This document shows, piece after piece, positions 16,991 through 25,485 of a stretch of 64,000 bases of DNA. Under the pieces are notes generated by a model. It did not search any database, had not been told where the DNA came from, and saw nothing but the letters and a program-made list of their open reading frames with translations. Source of the stretch: Photobacterium lutimaris (GTDB lineage Bacteria; Pseudomonadota; Gammaproteobacteria; Enterobacterales; Vibrionaceae); contig NZ_PYMH01000001.1 in the NCBI RefSeq assembly GCF_003025555.1, forward strand, positions 558,001 through 622,000, in the 5' to 3' direction. Position 1 is the stretch's first letter, and each line of letters starts with the position of its first letter. The translations under genes and the position numbers were made by a program.

Positions 16991-17560
16991 CTACTGACGC
17001 ACGCCTTCGACATGCAATTCGATATCAGCATAGCTCGATGAACCCATGACCTGAATGCCAAAATCGTCGAAATTGATGCGTGTGGTTCCAGTGAAGCCTG
17101 CACGGTACCCCCCCCATGGGTCTTCACCTTCACCGATGAACTTAGCGTCGATAGCCAGAGGTTTAGTTTGGCCGTGTAGGGTCAAATCACCAAAAATTGT
17201 CATTTCACCATTGCCTTTAGGCTCAACTTTGGTTGACGTAAAAGTCGCGGTAGCAAATTTACTGGCGTCAATGAAGTCGGCACTGCGTAGGTGTTTGTCA
17301 CGCTCGGCGTGGTTACTGTCAAGGCTCGTAGTATCGACATTCACGGTCACTTTAGAAGCAGACAAATTTTTAGGATCGTAGCTAAAACTGCCATCAAAAG
17401 TATTGAAACGTCCTTTGATAAAGCTATAGCCAAGGTGTTCGACTTTGAAGTTGATTGATGCATGGGCACCTTTGGTGTCGATGGCGTAGTCAGCGGCTTG
17501 TACAAAACCAGAAACGGATGCTGCAGCCATTAGTCCCATGGCGATGATGTGCTTTTTCAT
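16991..17560 (-). CDS. yceI: YceI-family periplasmic lipocalin-like protein
   Basis: 189 residues with a signal peptide (MKKHIIAMGLMAAASVSGF, cleavage after VQA). The mature beta-barrel shows the YceI pattern: HASINFKVEHLGYSFIKGRF, DTTSLDSNHAERDKHLRSAD, FTSTKVEP, GDLTLHGQTKPL and a C-terminal SYADIELHVEGVR. YceI proteins bind polyisoprenoids such as ubiquinone-like lipids in their barrel. The ATG overlaps the stop of the upstream cytochrome b561 gene by one base, the same pairing as E. coli yceJ-yceI, and suggests a joint role in handling quinone-like lipids. Confidence 0.92.
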   Translation of the reverse strand: MKKHIIAMGLMAAASVSGFVQAADYAIDTKGAHASINFKVEHLGYSFIKGRFNTFDGSFSYDPKNLSASKVTVNVDTTSLDSNHAERDKHLRSADFIDASKFATATFTSTKVEPKGNGEMTIFGDLTLHGQTKPLAIDAKFIGEGEDPWGGYRAGFTGTTRINFDDFGIQVMGSSSYADIELHVEGVRQ

Positions 17561-18096
17561 TATTTTACTCCCAACATTTTTTTTAGCGTGTTGTCTTTAT
17601 TAATAAAGTGGTGTTTGAGTGCCGCAAGGGCATGTAGGCTAGCGAGCCCGATGAGTGTAAAGGCGAGGTAGTAGTGCACCTCACCTGCAATGTCTGCTTG
17701 GCTAGGAAATAATTCGCCAAGAGCAGGCACGGCGAACCAATCAAAGACTTCGATAGCACGACCATCTGCGGTCGAAATGAGATAACCTGAAATAAAAATA
17801 CTCACTAGCAAGATATATATCAGCGCATGGGCTATTTTTGCCGCAGCAATTTCCCATGCTTGCCCTTCAATGGAAGGTTGCTTTTTAATGTGTTTCCACA
17901 CCAGCCTGAAAAGCGTCAAAATAGCCAGGCAGATTCCTACAGATTTATGCCAGTGGGGAACAGGTTTGTACCACTGTGAATAATAGGTAAGATCTACCAT
18001 CCATAGACCGACTGCAAACAAGCCAATAATGGCGACTGCTGACAGCCAGTGAATAACGATGGATAAACCATCATATGATTTTCTGTCCTTGTTCAT
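17560..18096 (-). CDS. Cytochrome b561-family membrane protein (YceJ-like)
   Basis: 178 residues, four hydrophobic segments. Heme-ligand histidines sit in IHWLSAVAIIGLF, PHWHKSVGICLAILTL, KIAHALIYILL and ASLHALAALKHHF, the di-heme b561 pattern. Size matches YceJ/CybB. It heads a two-gene operon with yceI, with which it overlaps by one base, and has AGAGAAAG before its ATG. It presumably transfers electrons between a quinone-type carrier and a periplasmic acceptor; the physiological partner is unknown. Confidence 0.9.
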   Translation of the reverse strand: MNKDRKSYDGLSIVIHWLSAVAIIGLFAVGLWMVDLTYYSQWYKPVPHWHKSVGICLAILTLFRLVWKHIKKQPSIEGQAWEIAAAKIAHALIYILLVSIFISGYLISTADGRAIEVFDWFAVPALGELFPSQADIAGEVHYYLAFTLIGLASLHALAALKHHFINKDNTLKKMLGVK

Positions 18097-18243
18097 CTTT
18101 CTCTACCATATGCTACTTATAGGGATATTGTAGACACCACTGTCAGGAATATAAGTAGCAACAGTTGAACAACAACATCAATTTATTCGAATAACATCTA
18201 TAGGTAGAGTGACAGAAATAGCAGATAGTATGGACGTTAAAAG

Positions 18244-18269
18244 CCATTGCCAAAAATATAAGGCAATGA
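18244..18269 (-). terminator. Terminator of the HAD-phosphatase gene
   Basis: On the minus strand the arms CATTGCC and GGCAATG enclose a 10-nt loop and are followed by GGCTTTTAA. Confidence 0.65.
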
Positions 18270-18285
18270 CTTTGACAGCGAGGGT

Positions 18286-19005
18286 TCAGCGCAGGATATT
18301 ATTGTCGTGACGCCAATCCATAATTGTCCATTCGTTCATTTGGGCATGTAATGCTAGTGCTGGATCTGGGTTGACGGCAAAGGGGCGATCGACGGCATCA
18401 AGCAGAGGAAGATCATTGATAGAGTCGCTGTATCCGTAGCAGCCCTTAAAGGCGGTATCTTGTTGGTCAAGCCAAGCTTTCATTCTGATCACCTTTCCAT
18501 ATTGATAACTCAGTGTCCCTGTGGTTTTTCCTGTGAATTTTCCGTCGATCTGTTCAAGGTTGATGGCAATGGCATCGTCGGCACCGAGTAGTCGGGCGAT
18601 TGGTTTTACAAGGTGTTCACCCGTGGCGGAAATGACCAAAATAGTATCGCCTCGACGCTTATGCCACTGAATTCTATCAATCGCATCTTGATATAGAGCC
18701 GGTTTGACATGCAGCTCAATGAACTCATTCACGAATGCAGTAATGGTTGAACTATCCATCCCGATCATGGGTTTTAGCGTTGCCTGCATGTAGGCGTTCA
18801 TATCCATCTGGCCTTTGGCATAGGCTTCCATCATTGCTTTTTCTTCTTGAAGAAGAGTGGAAGGAGCGACACCTTTTTCGACAAGATAAGCGCTCCAAAG
18901 GCTGGCGGAATCAGCTGCAATCAAGGTTTCGTCAAGATCGAAAATAGCAAGATAAGGCGTGACGTTAGTTGCAAGGATACTTTTTACAGGGTTAGTGGTT
19001 GTCAA
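18286..19005 (-). CDS. HAD-IB superfamily phosphatase (SerB-like)
   Basis: 239 residues. Motif I is FDLDETLIAADSA, motif II is VISATGEHLV, and motifs III/IV are YSDSINDLPLLDAV with the upstream KVIRMKAWL lysine. The cap domain after motif I is of the subclass IB type found in SerB and in phospholipid-related HAD proteins (YNYDSAS-like SLWSAYL). The substrate is not predictable. The first codon is TTG (19005), with AGGAAAG upstream; no in-frame ATG precedes the catalytic motif closely, so the TTG start is plausible. Confidence 0.85.
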   Translation of the reverse strand: MTTTNPVKSILATNVTPYLAIFDLDETLIAADSASLWSAYLVEKGVAPSTLLQEEKAMMEAYAKGQMDMNAYMQATLKPMIGMDSSTITAFVNEFIELHVKPALYQDAIDRIQWHKRRGDTILVISATGEHLVKPIARLLGADDAIAINLEQIDGKFTGKTTGTLSYQYGKVIRMKAWLDQQDTAFKGCYGYSDSINDLPLLDAVDRPFAVNPDPALALHAQMNEWTIMDWRHDNNILR

Positions 19006-19196
19006 ACTTCTTTCCTATTTGTCGTTATTTATTCAAATCATTATCGACTGGCATTCGCTCAGTTTCAGTAGAGATTATGCAAGGGTGATGACAGAGTGTT
19101 TGCAGCTCTGTGTACTTTTGAAGTCAGGTTCAGCATGTATCCCGTATGATACCGCTGCGCAAAGTCAGCGGAACCATATGGGAGAGTCGTTATCGG

Positions 19197-20549
19197 TTAT
19201 TGCTTTGATCTCGGTGTACATTTATCAATGGATTGCCACGGGGAATAGGCTGTATGCTCCGGTATTTCAAGCTGCGTCCACCATTTAGCCTGCCACATTA
19301 GCCCTTGGTAAAAGGTTGTCTCACCTTGAGTGTAGACTTGGTGTGGTTGCCATTGGCCTTCAGGGCAAAGTGTTAACGGCTCAGGTTTTTCCATCCAGTC
19401 TAATAGCTGGTTATGGGTAACGAAACGTACCTCAGGCTTGGACAAAGCGTAACGAATGAATCGCTTGAGTACATTTTGTCGACTGGTGACGGTAGTCTCA
19501 GGCGTGCCAAAGTGCTCTTCTCCCTCTAACATCCCATAGAAGGCTGAATGAAGACCGAGGGTTAATGGTGCCCTATTGCCTTCAAGTCTCAAGTCTAAGT
19601 TGTATTTGTAGATCGCTACGACATCGTTTTCATTTAAGCCAGCAGCTCCCCAGTTAGGCGTAAAATATAAGTTCCAATCGAAATTGTCGCCTTTTCCTGA
19701 CGATGGATCAAAGTATCCGACTCGGCTGGCAACCTTATCCCGTAATGAATAGCTGATACCGTATTGTTCCAACGCGGAATCAGGTGGCACAATCAGGCTA
19801 TGAAGAGGGACTTCCCACAAGCCTGGGTATTGATTGATCGCCGGTTTCCATCCACCGAGAGCTGCGAGGGAGTGAGATGGACTGTTATGATCTAGCGTAT
19901 GGGGCCAAGTGTTATTAGTGCCAGTTTGGTCAGGTGTAATACCTGCGGGAAAACTGACATCGTAACGGATCCCGTTTTTTAACAGTGCATTGAGGGTATT
20001 GTCGTTGTAAGTCATATACGGAGAGCGGAAACCCGCTATATGTTCAACCCCGATGCCGCCATCTTCTATAGAGCTCGTGAGTAAGTCATTACACTTGCTA
20101 ACTTCTTCCTGCCACTGTTCTGCCGTCATCCAAGATTGCAATGGGTCGTAGTTAACTTTGTCATCAGGATGAGTCAATGTGTGGTTACCGATTTCATGAC
20201 CATTCTTGACCAATTCACGCCAGAGGACTTTGATCTCGGTATTTTCTACGGCGGGGCCACAATGCATGAAGAAGCTTGCTGTCATCCGTTGTTCGGCATA
20301 GCGATCCAATCCGGTCGGGTTCTGGTAACTCTCAAGCAATTGTATTACCCAGGATAAGCCGTCTATCTCCGTATTGTCATCAAAGCCCAAGCTGATAAAC
20401 ATCGGTGTTAGCTGTGTCGCAATAGGCGATTGTGAAGAAGGAGGCACAGAAACAGAGGGTTGCTCGGCATGCACGGTCGGTATGGCAAGGGATGTACACA
20501 GCCCGACAAGTGTCGGTATGGCTAATGATTGTAGGTTTGGTCGAAACAC
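19197..20549 (-). CDS. Chitin oligosaccharide deacetylase (polysaccharide deacetylase + chitin-binding domain)
   Basis: 450 residues from GTG 20549 (AAGGAC upstream). A signal peptide ends near VHA-EQP. The NodB-type domain shows ISLGFDDNTEIDG (catalytic D and metal D), NGHEIGNHTLTHPDD (metal histidines), GFRSPYMTYN and WEVPLHSL. The C-terminus LCPEGQWQPHQVYTQGETTF ... WWTQLEIP is a CBM5/12-type chitin-binding module. This matches Vibrio secreted chitin oligosaccharide deacetylase (COD), which makes GlcN-GlcNAc, an inducer of chitinases. It appears to stand alone here, without chitinase neighbours. Confidence 0.9.
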   Translation of the reverse strand: MFRPNLQSLAIPTLVGLCTSLAIPTVHAEQPSVSVPPSSQSPIATQLTPMFISLGFDDNTEIDGLSWVIQLLESYQNPTGLDRYAEQRMTASFFMHCGPAVENTEIKVLWRELVKNGHEIGNHTLTHPDDKVNYDPLQSWMTAEQWQEEVSKCNDLLTSSIEDGGIGVEHIAGFRSPYMTYNDNTLNALLKNGIRYDVSFPAGITPDQTGTNNTWPHTLDHNSPSHSLAALGGWKPAINQYPGLWEVPLHSLIVPPDSALEQYGISYSLRDKVASRVGYFDPSSGKGDNFDWNLYFTPNWGAAGLNENDVVAIYKYNLDLRLEGNRAPLTLGLHSAFYGMLEGEEHFGTPETTVTSRQNVLKRFIRYALSKPEVRFVTHNQLLDWMEKPEPLTLCPEGQWQPHQVYTQGETTFYQGLMWQAKWWTQLEIPEHTAYSPWQSIDKCTPRSKQ

Positions 20550-21078
20550 AAGAAAGTCCTTTTAGTTATGAAAGTAAATCGGGGTCAGAGTGCTTTAAAA
20601 CGTTAGTTGCTAATAGGAAAATAACTAATCCCGACTCTCACTGTTTCGAGCGATTTTCAATGTTTATGTAATTGATAAGACTGATATTTCGTTCGGTTAT
20701 TAATGTCTGTCGCAAAATTCAATTCGATGAGGATGTTTCAAAGCCATAGGATGTATTGATGATAACGGCGAGGCCGCAATGATGGATGAAAACGATAAGA
20801 TTCAGATAATGCCAGAACAAGACTGAGATTGGCTATTGCATTGATGGAAAATTGAACGATCTTAAGGGGGGGATCCTAGTTTCAATCTTGGTTGGTCATT
20901 TTGCCAATAGTTAAATGTAAATAGATCTTTCATTGTTTATCAACAGATCAATTACTTAATTAAAGCCATTAATATTTTCAGGGTTTTTGACTATCCGCTT
21001 GACGTAATTTTACAGAAATCGAACATTGTTTTTCAGTCGGGAAGGTAACCTAGCGCCATAAAAGAATGGAGTATAACC
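20550..21078. other. Intergenic region between deacetylase and His-rich gene
   Basis: About 530 bp of divergent upstream DNA. No gene, hairpin or repeat of note was found; only short open frames without ribosome-binding sites occur. TTGACG at 20999-21004 could be a -35 box for the His-rich gene but no good -10 follows, and GGAG at 21068-21071 is its ribosome-binding site. Confidence 0.4.
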
Positions 21079-21486
21079 ATGAAATTACAATTTAGAGCGG
21101 AATCAAAGCAATCTGAACTGGCTGTAAAGCCTTGGAAAAAAACAATAGTTACCAGTATGGTCGCTGTTGCAATCATGACGTTTGGCTTAGCAACGCCTAG
21201 TGTGGCAGAAGCGAAGGGGCACAAGCATGGACATCATCACCATAAGCACCACAAACATAAGCATAAGCACCACAAACACCATGTCGTGGTTGTGAAGAAA
21301 AAGCCCAAAAGACATAAGAAAGTTGTGGTCGTACATAAGTACCCTAAGCATCGCCATTACCACCGTAGCCGCCTACCTGAGATTGCTACATTTGCCGTTA
21401 TTGCGGGTGCGACCTACGCAATAATTGATAATCATTACTATAAACGTCGTGGTGATGGTTATGAGTATGTGGCTAAGCCAAGATAA
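21079..21486 (+). CDS. His/Lys-rich exported basic protein
   Basis: 135 residues. A Sec-type signal region (VTSMVAVAIMTFGLATPSVA, cleavage near AEA-KG) is preceded by a longer than usual charged N-region. Residues 46-100 are almost entirely His, Lys, Arg, Val and Pro (KGHKHGHHHHKHHKHKHKHH, then VVVVKKKPKRHKKVVVVHK). A short hydrophobic stretch (FAVIAGATYAII) and DNHYYKRRGDGYEY close the protein. The histidine density predicts divalent-metal (Ni, Zn, Cu) or polyanion binding in the periplasm, but no family is recognised. TGGAG precedes the ATG. Confidence 0.7.
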   Translation: MKLQFRAESKQSELAVKPWKKTIVTSMVAVAIMTFGLATPSVAEAKGHKHGHHHHKHHKHKHKHHKHHVVVVKKKPKRHKKVVVVHKYPKHRHYHRSRLPEIATFAVIAGATYAIIDNHYYKRRGDGYEYVAKPR

Positions 21487-21729
21487 ATAAGGCATGAGCC
21501 CTGTGAAGCAGGGCACCTTCATTTCTGTGTAAATTTCAAACACTGTTCATAATTTATTAGAGTGGCTTAACAACATTCTGCCTTTAATCTGTTATAGTCC
21601 ATTTATAAACTGAATTTATACCTAAAGTGATGAGTTAGGATCGTTATTAAGTGAATCTTTTTGCTCAAAAATCGAACGGTGTTTTATTTGTATCCTGAAA
21701 AATATTGCTTTTAATTTATTGGTGAAGGG

Positions 21730-22434
21730 ATGAAAAAACTAGCAGTAATGGTTGTTGCCTCTATGTTCCTTTATGGGTGTGCTAGCCCAAGTATTGATGA
21801 GCCATCTTCGGTGATCCCCGTTGACTTGAAGAAGAGTGATCTGATTCAGGTGCTGAGTGAGAAGGCAACGACAGACGTACTGGATATTCAGTACCTGCTT
21901 TCAGACGCGGATATGACCAATAAAGACATGGTTGAATTTAGGGAGCAGCTCATTTTAGCGTTAGGGCAGGAGCAAATAAATAATAGCTTTATCCCGCAAT
22001 CTGAAATTGAAAACCTGTCTGCTCTCGCGAAAGTAAAACCTGACGGTTGCTACGTCAAAGAAGAGTATGAGTACTATAGCCCTCAATTACAGGAAGATGT
22101 CATCTTTGTTGTAGAAAATATGAGAGTGTGTGCGAAAGATAATGATTACGTAGCACTGGATAGTAGTATTGGGGATTTTCAAATAGATGTGAAGTATGAC
22201 GATACGGTGATGACTACAACCCGCTATGCGTCTAATTTTCATAATGATGTGAAAATTGATGAAAAATCCTACTCATCTCTTTCTGTGGGTAAGCTAACGC
22301 TGACGGAAAAGATGCTGTCGTTTGAAACCGAGTCAGGCCTTGTTTATGACGTTGATAAAAAAGGTATTGTGACGCGAAGTGATATCGGCTTGATTGGGGT
22401 TATACATCAACCGGTCAATGGTAAAATGTATTAA
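21730..22434 (+). CDS. Hypothetical lipoprotein
   Basis: 234 residues with a clear lipobox: MKKLAVMVVASMFLYGC, then ASPSIDEPS. The mature protein is acidic, mixed alpha/beta, with no motif I recognise; KADGCYVKEEYEYYSPQ-like and RVCAKDND segments (Cys pair about 40 residues apart) might form a disulfide. GAAGGG precedes the ATG and a strong terminator follows, so it is an expressed single-gene unit. Predicted location is the outer membrane, because the residue after Cys is Ala rather than Asp. Confidence 0.7.
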   Translation: MKKLAVMVVASMFLYGCASPSIDEPSSVIPVDLKKSDLIQVLSEKATTDVLDIQYLLSDADMTNKDMVEFREQLILALGQEQINNSFIPQSEIENLSALAKVKPDGCYVKEEYEYYSPQLQEDVIFVVENMRVCAKDNDYVALDSSIGDFQIDVKYDDTVMTTTRYASNFHNDVKIDEKSYSSLSVGKLTLTEKMLSFETESGLVYDVDKKGIVTRSDIGLIGVIHQPVNGKMY

Positions 22435-22438
22435 GTAG

Positions 22439-22462
22439 AAAGCCCACTCAACCGTGGGCTTT
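22439..22462. terminator. Bidirectional terminator
   Basis: Stem AAAGCCCAC/GTGGGCTTT with a 6-nt loop lies between the lipoprotein gene and the convergent otn operon end. Confidence 0.8.
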
Positions 22463-22492
22463 ATTTATTGGGTTGACTTGAATTACATGGTG

Positions 22493-23947
22493 CTATGAAG
22501 TTGCCACTTTACTAGGCGCATCTAGTTTGCGTGTTTTCATCCAAGCGACGATAGCACCAAGTACAGCAAGCGGGATGATTGGGTCGATCAGTGTGCCGCC
22601 TTTACCGAAGAACAGGTTCAGCGTCATAATGATGCTCGCACCGATTGCCCAAGCGATAGTTGAGGTCAAGCTCCAGATTTTCAGTTGGTCGGATAGCTCA
22701 GTAATACCCAGCGTACGACTAATGATGTGGAAGTATGAATCGTTGAGGTGTGAGAAGCCGACAGGGCCAACGGCACACGCGAGTGCTACAAAGACAGGGT
22801 CAAGGCCAAGAGCTTCAACCAGAGGTAGTGTCATTGTTGCTGCAACCATCATTGATGCCGTCGCCGAACCTTGGATGAGACGTAGCATAGAAGCGATGGC
22901 CAGTGGAACAAGTAGCGGTGGAATACCACTGCTTGCAATCACTTCAGCGACCTGTGGGCCAGCGCCCGATGCTTTTAGAACCGCACCCATTGCGCCACCA
23001 CAACCTGTTACGACAAGGATTAGACCCGTTGTTGATAGGGCATCATCCATGGATCCAATCATCTCTTTACGGTCGATTTGCGTTGTTAGGCCGTAAAGTG
23101 CCATCAGCACACCGATACCCACTGCAACAACAGGGTTACCTACGAGCTCAAGGAATGTGTGGAAGAAGCTGCTGCCTTCGCCAATCAAGGTGTTAGTAAG
23201 AATTAGTGCGATTGGCACTAGGATTGGGCCAAATGACAAGAAGTTGCTAGGTAGATCTTCGTCTTTGGTCTCTTTAACGTTTTCTAGGTTTGCCCAGTCA
23301 GCTTCGCTGGTGATCCAGTTCTCGCCGTTTGGTACACGGTAGTATTCTTTACCCACTTTACGGATGTAGATCAGTGACAACATCATCATAGGGATTGATA
23401 CGGCTAAGCCCCAAAGCATGTATACGCCTAGATCGACACCAAGGATACCCGATACCGCCACTGGTCCTGGTGTTGGTGGCACGAGTGCGTGGGTGATAAG
23501 TAGCCCCAATGCCAGTGTTACACCCAAGCCAACTGAAGATTTACCGGTGTTGCGCGAGATAGCACGAACCAGCGAATGTAGCAGTACATAAGCAGAGTCA
23601 CAGAAAACCGGTATCGCCACGAGTACGCCGGTAAAGCCAAGCGCGAGATCTTCACGTCCTTTACCACAGATCTTGACGAAAGTTTTTGCCATTCGTACAG
23701 CTGCGCCCGATTTCTCGAAGCATGCACCCATGATCACACCGAAAGCGATAATGAGGCCGATCCCGCCCAAAACGCCACCGAAACCTGATTTAATCGCGTT
23801 AACCAGTTCTGTGGGTGCCATGCCGGCAAATAGGCCCATAATTAAACATGCAAGTACCATCGCCAGTGCGACAGGGATACGGGTCTTGATTATCATGACC
23901 ATCATTGCGGTAATACCAACAATAATGCCTAGAATTGCTCCATCCAT
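22493..23947 (-). CDS. GntP-family acid-sugar:H+ symporter of the otn operon
   Basis: 484 residues, about 12-14 hydrophobic segments. GntP-family marks include GFGGVLGGIGLIIAFGVIMGA near the N-terminus, ALVPPTPGPVAVSGILGVDL in the middle, VVTGCGGAMGAVLKASGAG and the C-terminal FSHLNDSYFHIISR. It is the last gene of the ltnD-otnK-otnC-otnI operon, so its substrate is most likely L-threonate or D-erythronate rather than gluconate; a GntP permease closes the Haemophilus influenzae cluster too. AAAGGAATGAAGAA precedes the ATG. Confidence 0.9.
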   Translation of the reverse strand: MDGAILGIIVGITAMMVMIIKTRIPVALAMVLACLIMGLFAGMAPTELVNAIKSGFGGVLGGIGLIIAFGVIMGACFEKSGAAVRMAKTFVKICGKGREDLALGFTGVLVAIPVFCDSAYVLLHSLVRAISRNTGKSSVGLGVTLALGLLITHALVPPTPGPVAVSGILGVDLGVYMLWGLAVSIPMMMLSLIYIRKVGKEYYRVPNGENWITSEADWANLENVKETKDEDLPSNFLSFGPILVPIALILTNTLIGEGSSFFHTFLELVGNPVVAVGIGVLMALYGLTTQIDRKEMIGSMDDALSTTGLILVVTGCGGAMGAVLKASGAGPQVAEVIASSGIPPLLVPLAIASMLRLIQGSATASMMVAATMTLPLVEALGLDPVFVALACAVGPVGFSHLNDSYFHIISRTLGITELSDQLKIWSLTSTIAWAIGASIIMTLNLFFGKGGTLIDPIIPLAVLGAIVAWMKTRKLDAPSKVATS

Positions 23948-24015
23948 TTCTTCATTCCTTTTAATTGCCTGCTGGGCAGGTTCTATTTCACGTCGTTTTT
24001 AAGATTTTTAAATAG

Positions 24016-24037
24016 GGCACCTTGGATTACAGGTGCC
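24016..24037 (-). terminator. Intercistronic hairpin between otnI and the permease gene
   Basis: Arms GGCACCT and AGGTGCC with an 8-nt loop, no T-tract on the minus strand. It may attenuate or protect the mRNA and so lower or uncouple permease expression. Confidence 0.45.
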
Positions 24038-24076
24038 GCAAGTTGTGTTAGTAAAATTTATATGAATTCATTAGGT

Positions 24077-24853
24077 TTATAGGTAAGGCTTCACCCAATC
24101 CAGTCCGTCGACTGTGTTTGTTCTCGGGTTGTATTCACATCCGATCCAATCGCTATAGCCAGACTCATCCAGTACATTGAACAGGTGCGGGTAGTTCAAT
24201 TCACCTTCGCTTGGCTCATGGCGTTCAGGGACAGATGCTATTTGGATATGACCGGTGTAGTCAGCCAAGTCGCGGATAAGTACCGTAAGATCACCGTCCA
24301 TAATCTGGGCGTGGTAGAGGTCGAGCTGCAGTTTTACATTAGGACGATCAACTTGCTTGATTAGCTCAACTGCATCACGTTGACCCGAAATAAAGTAGCC
24401 TGGCACATCGCGGTTGTTCAGAGGCTCAATCATCAGCTCAATACCGTGCTCGGCAAACACATCAGCCGCAAAGCGGATATTACTAATAAAAGTATCTACG
24501 TGTTGTTGGTAGCTGAAGTTGCTATCAACTATTCCTGACATTGCGTGCACTTTTTTGCAACTCAAGGTGAGGGCGTAGTTTAGGGCTGTATCGACACTGG
24601 CACGGAACTCATCTTCTCGGCCTGGGATAGCGGCAAAGCCACGCTCGCCCGCATCCCAATTACCCGGAGGCATATTGAAGAGTGCTTGTTCGAAGTTATA
24701 TTTCTTCAACTCACGAGCTAACTTTTCTGCGTCATAAGCGTAAGGAAATAGGTATTCCACGGCTTTGAAGCCAGCATGGTGAGCTTGTTCGAAACGCTCT
24801 AAAAAAGGTACCTCGGTAAAAAGCATGGTGAGATTTGCTGCGAACTTAGCCAT
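24077..24853 (-). CDS. otnI: 2-oxo-tetronate isomerase (hydroxypyruvate isomerase family)
   Basis: 258 residues, a TIM barrel of the xylose-isomerase-like type: MAKFAANLTMLFTEVPFLER at the N-terminus, GFKAVEYLFPY, the metal-ligand region MIEPLNNRDVPGYFI and LQLDLYHAQIMDGDL, and later GEFNY-like IQIASVPERHEPSEGEL. In the Otn pathway it interconverts 2-oxo- and 3-oxo-tetronate. Its ATG overlaps the otnC stop codon by one base, so it is tightly coupled. Old annotations call this gene Hyi. Confidence 0.9.
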   Translation of the reverse strand: MAKFAANLTMLFTEVPFLERFEQAHHAGFKAVEYLFPYAYDAEKLARELKKYNFEQALFNMPPGNWDAGERGFAAIPGREDEFRASVDTALNYALTLSCKKVHAMSGIVDSNFSYQQHVDTFISNIRFAADVFAEHGIELMIEPLNNRDVPGYFISGQRDAVELIKQVDRPNVKLQLDLYHAQIMDGDLTVLIRDLADYTGHIQIASVPERHEPSEGELNYPHLFNVLDESGYSDWIGCEYNPRTNTVDGLDWVKPYL

Positions 24854-25485
24854 TATTTGCCTCTCCCTTGTAAATCTGTGATTTCTTCTTTGCTAAGGTA
24901 TCGAATGGGTTTGCCATCGAGCATTAGTGCCAGTTTTGCGGTTTCTTCTAGCTCCTCGGCATTGTCGACGGCATCAATCAGGTCGCTACCTGTAACAACC
25001 GGGCCATGATTAGCCAACAAGAAGGCACGGTAGTCTGCTGCTCGTTTTGCCAATTCTTCGGCAATGCGAGGATCGCCCGGACGTAGGTAGGGGATCACTG
25101 GCAGCTTGCCGATACGCATGACGAAGTAAGGCGTAAACGGCTTTATCGCGTTGTCGGTATCGAGCCCTTCCATACAAGACAATGCCGTCAGGTAAGTCGA
25201 GTGCAAATGGACGATTGCATTGCACTCATGGTTGTTGCGGTAAATCGCCAAGTGGAACGCCACTTCTTTTGAAGGGCGGTCACCTGAAATGTGGATGCCA
25301 TCAATATCAACTACCGATAAGCGTTCCGCATTCAGTCGCCCAAATGAAGAGCCTGTTGGTGTGGCTAGGAAGTGCCCGTTAGGCAGCTTAAGAGAGAGGT
25401 TACCAGCACCGCCGGTGGCGTAACCTCGTTCGAACATCGAACGGGCAAGCGTTACCATCTGCTCTCTGAGTTGTTGTTCAGTCAT
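24853..25485 (-). CDS. otnC: 3-oxo-tetronate 4-phosphate decarboxylase (class II aldolase fold)
   Basis: 210 residues from ATG 25485, preferred over an upstream in-frame GTG because AAGGGT precedes it and the start then overlaps otnK by only 8 nt. Zinc-site histidines are in VHLHSTYLTALS, with NHGPVVTGSD in the C-terminal half and the phosphate loop GAGNLSLKLPNGHFLATPTG near the N-terminus. This is the aldolase-II-like OtnC that decarboxylates the 4-phosphorylated 3-oxo acid to dihydroxyacetone phosphate. Position between otnK and otnI is as in the characterised cluster. Confidence 0.92.
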   Translation of the reverse strand: MTEQQLREQMVTLARSMFERGYATGGAGNLSLKLPNGHFLATPTGSSFGRLNAERLSVVDIDGIHISGDRPSKEVAFHLAIYRNNHECNAIVHLHSTYLTALSCMEGLDTDNAIKPFTPYFVMRIGKLPVIPYLRPGDPRIAEELAKRAADYRAFLLANHGPVVTGSDLIDAVDNAEELEETAKLALMLDGKPIRYLSKEEITDLQGRGK

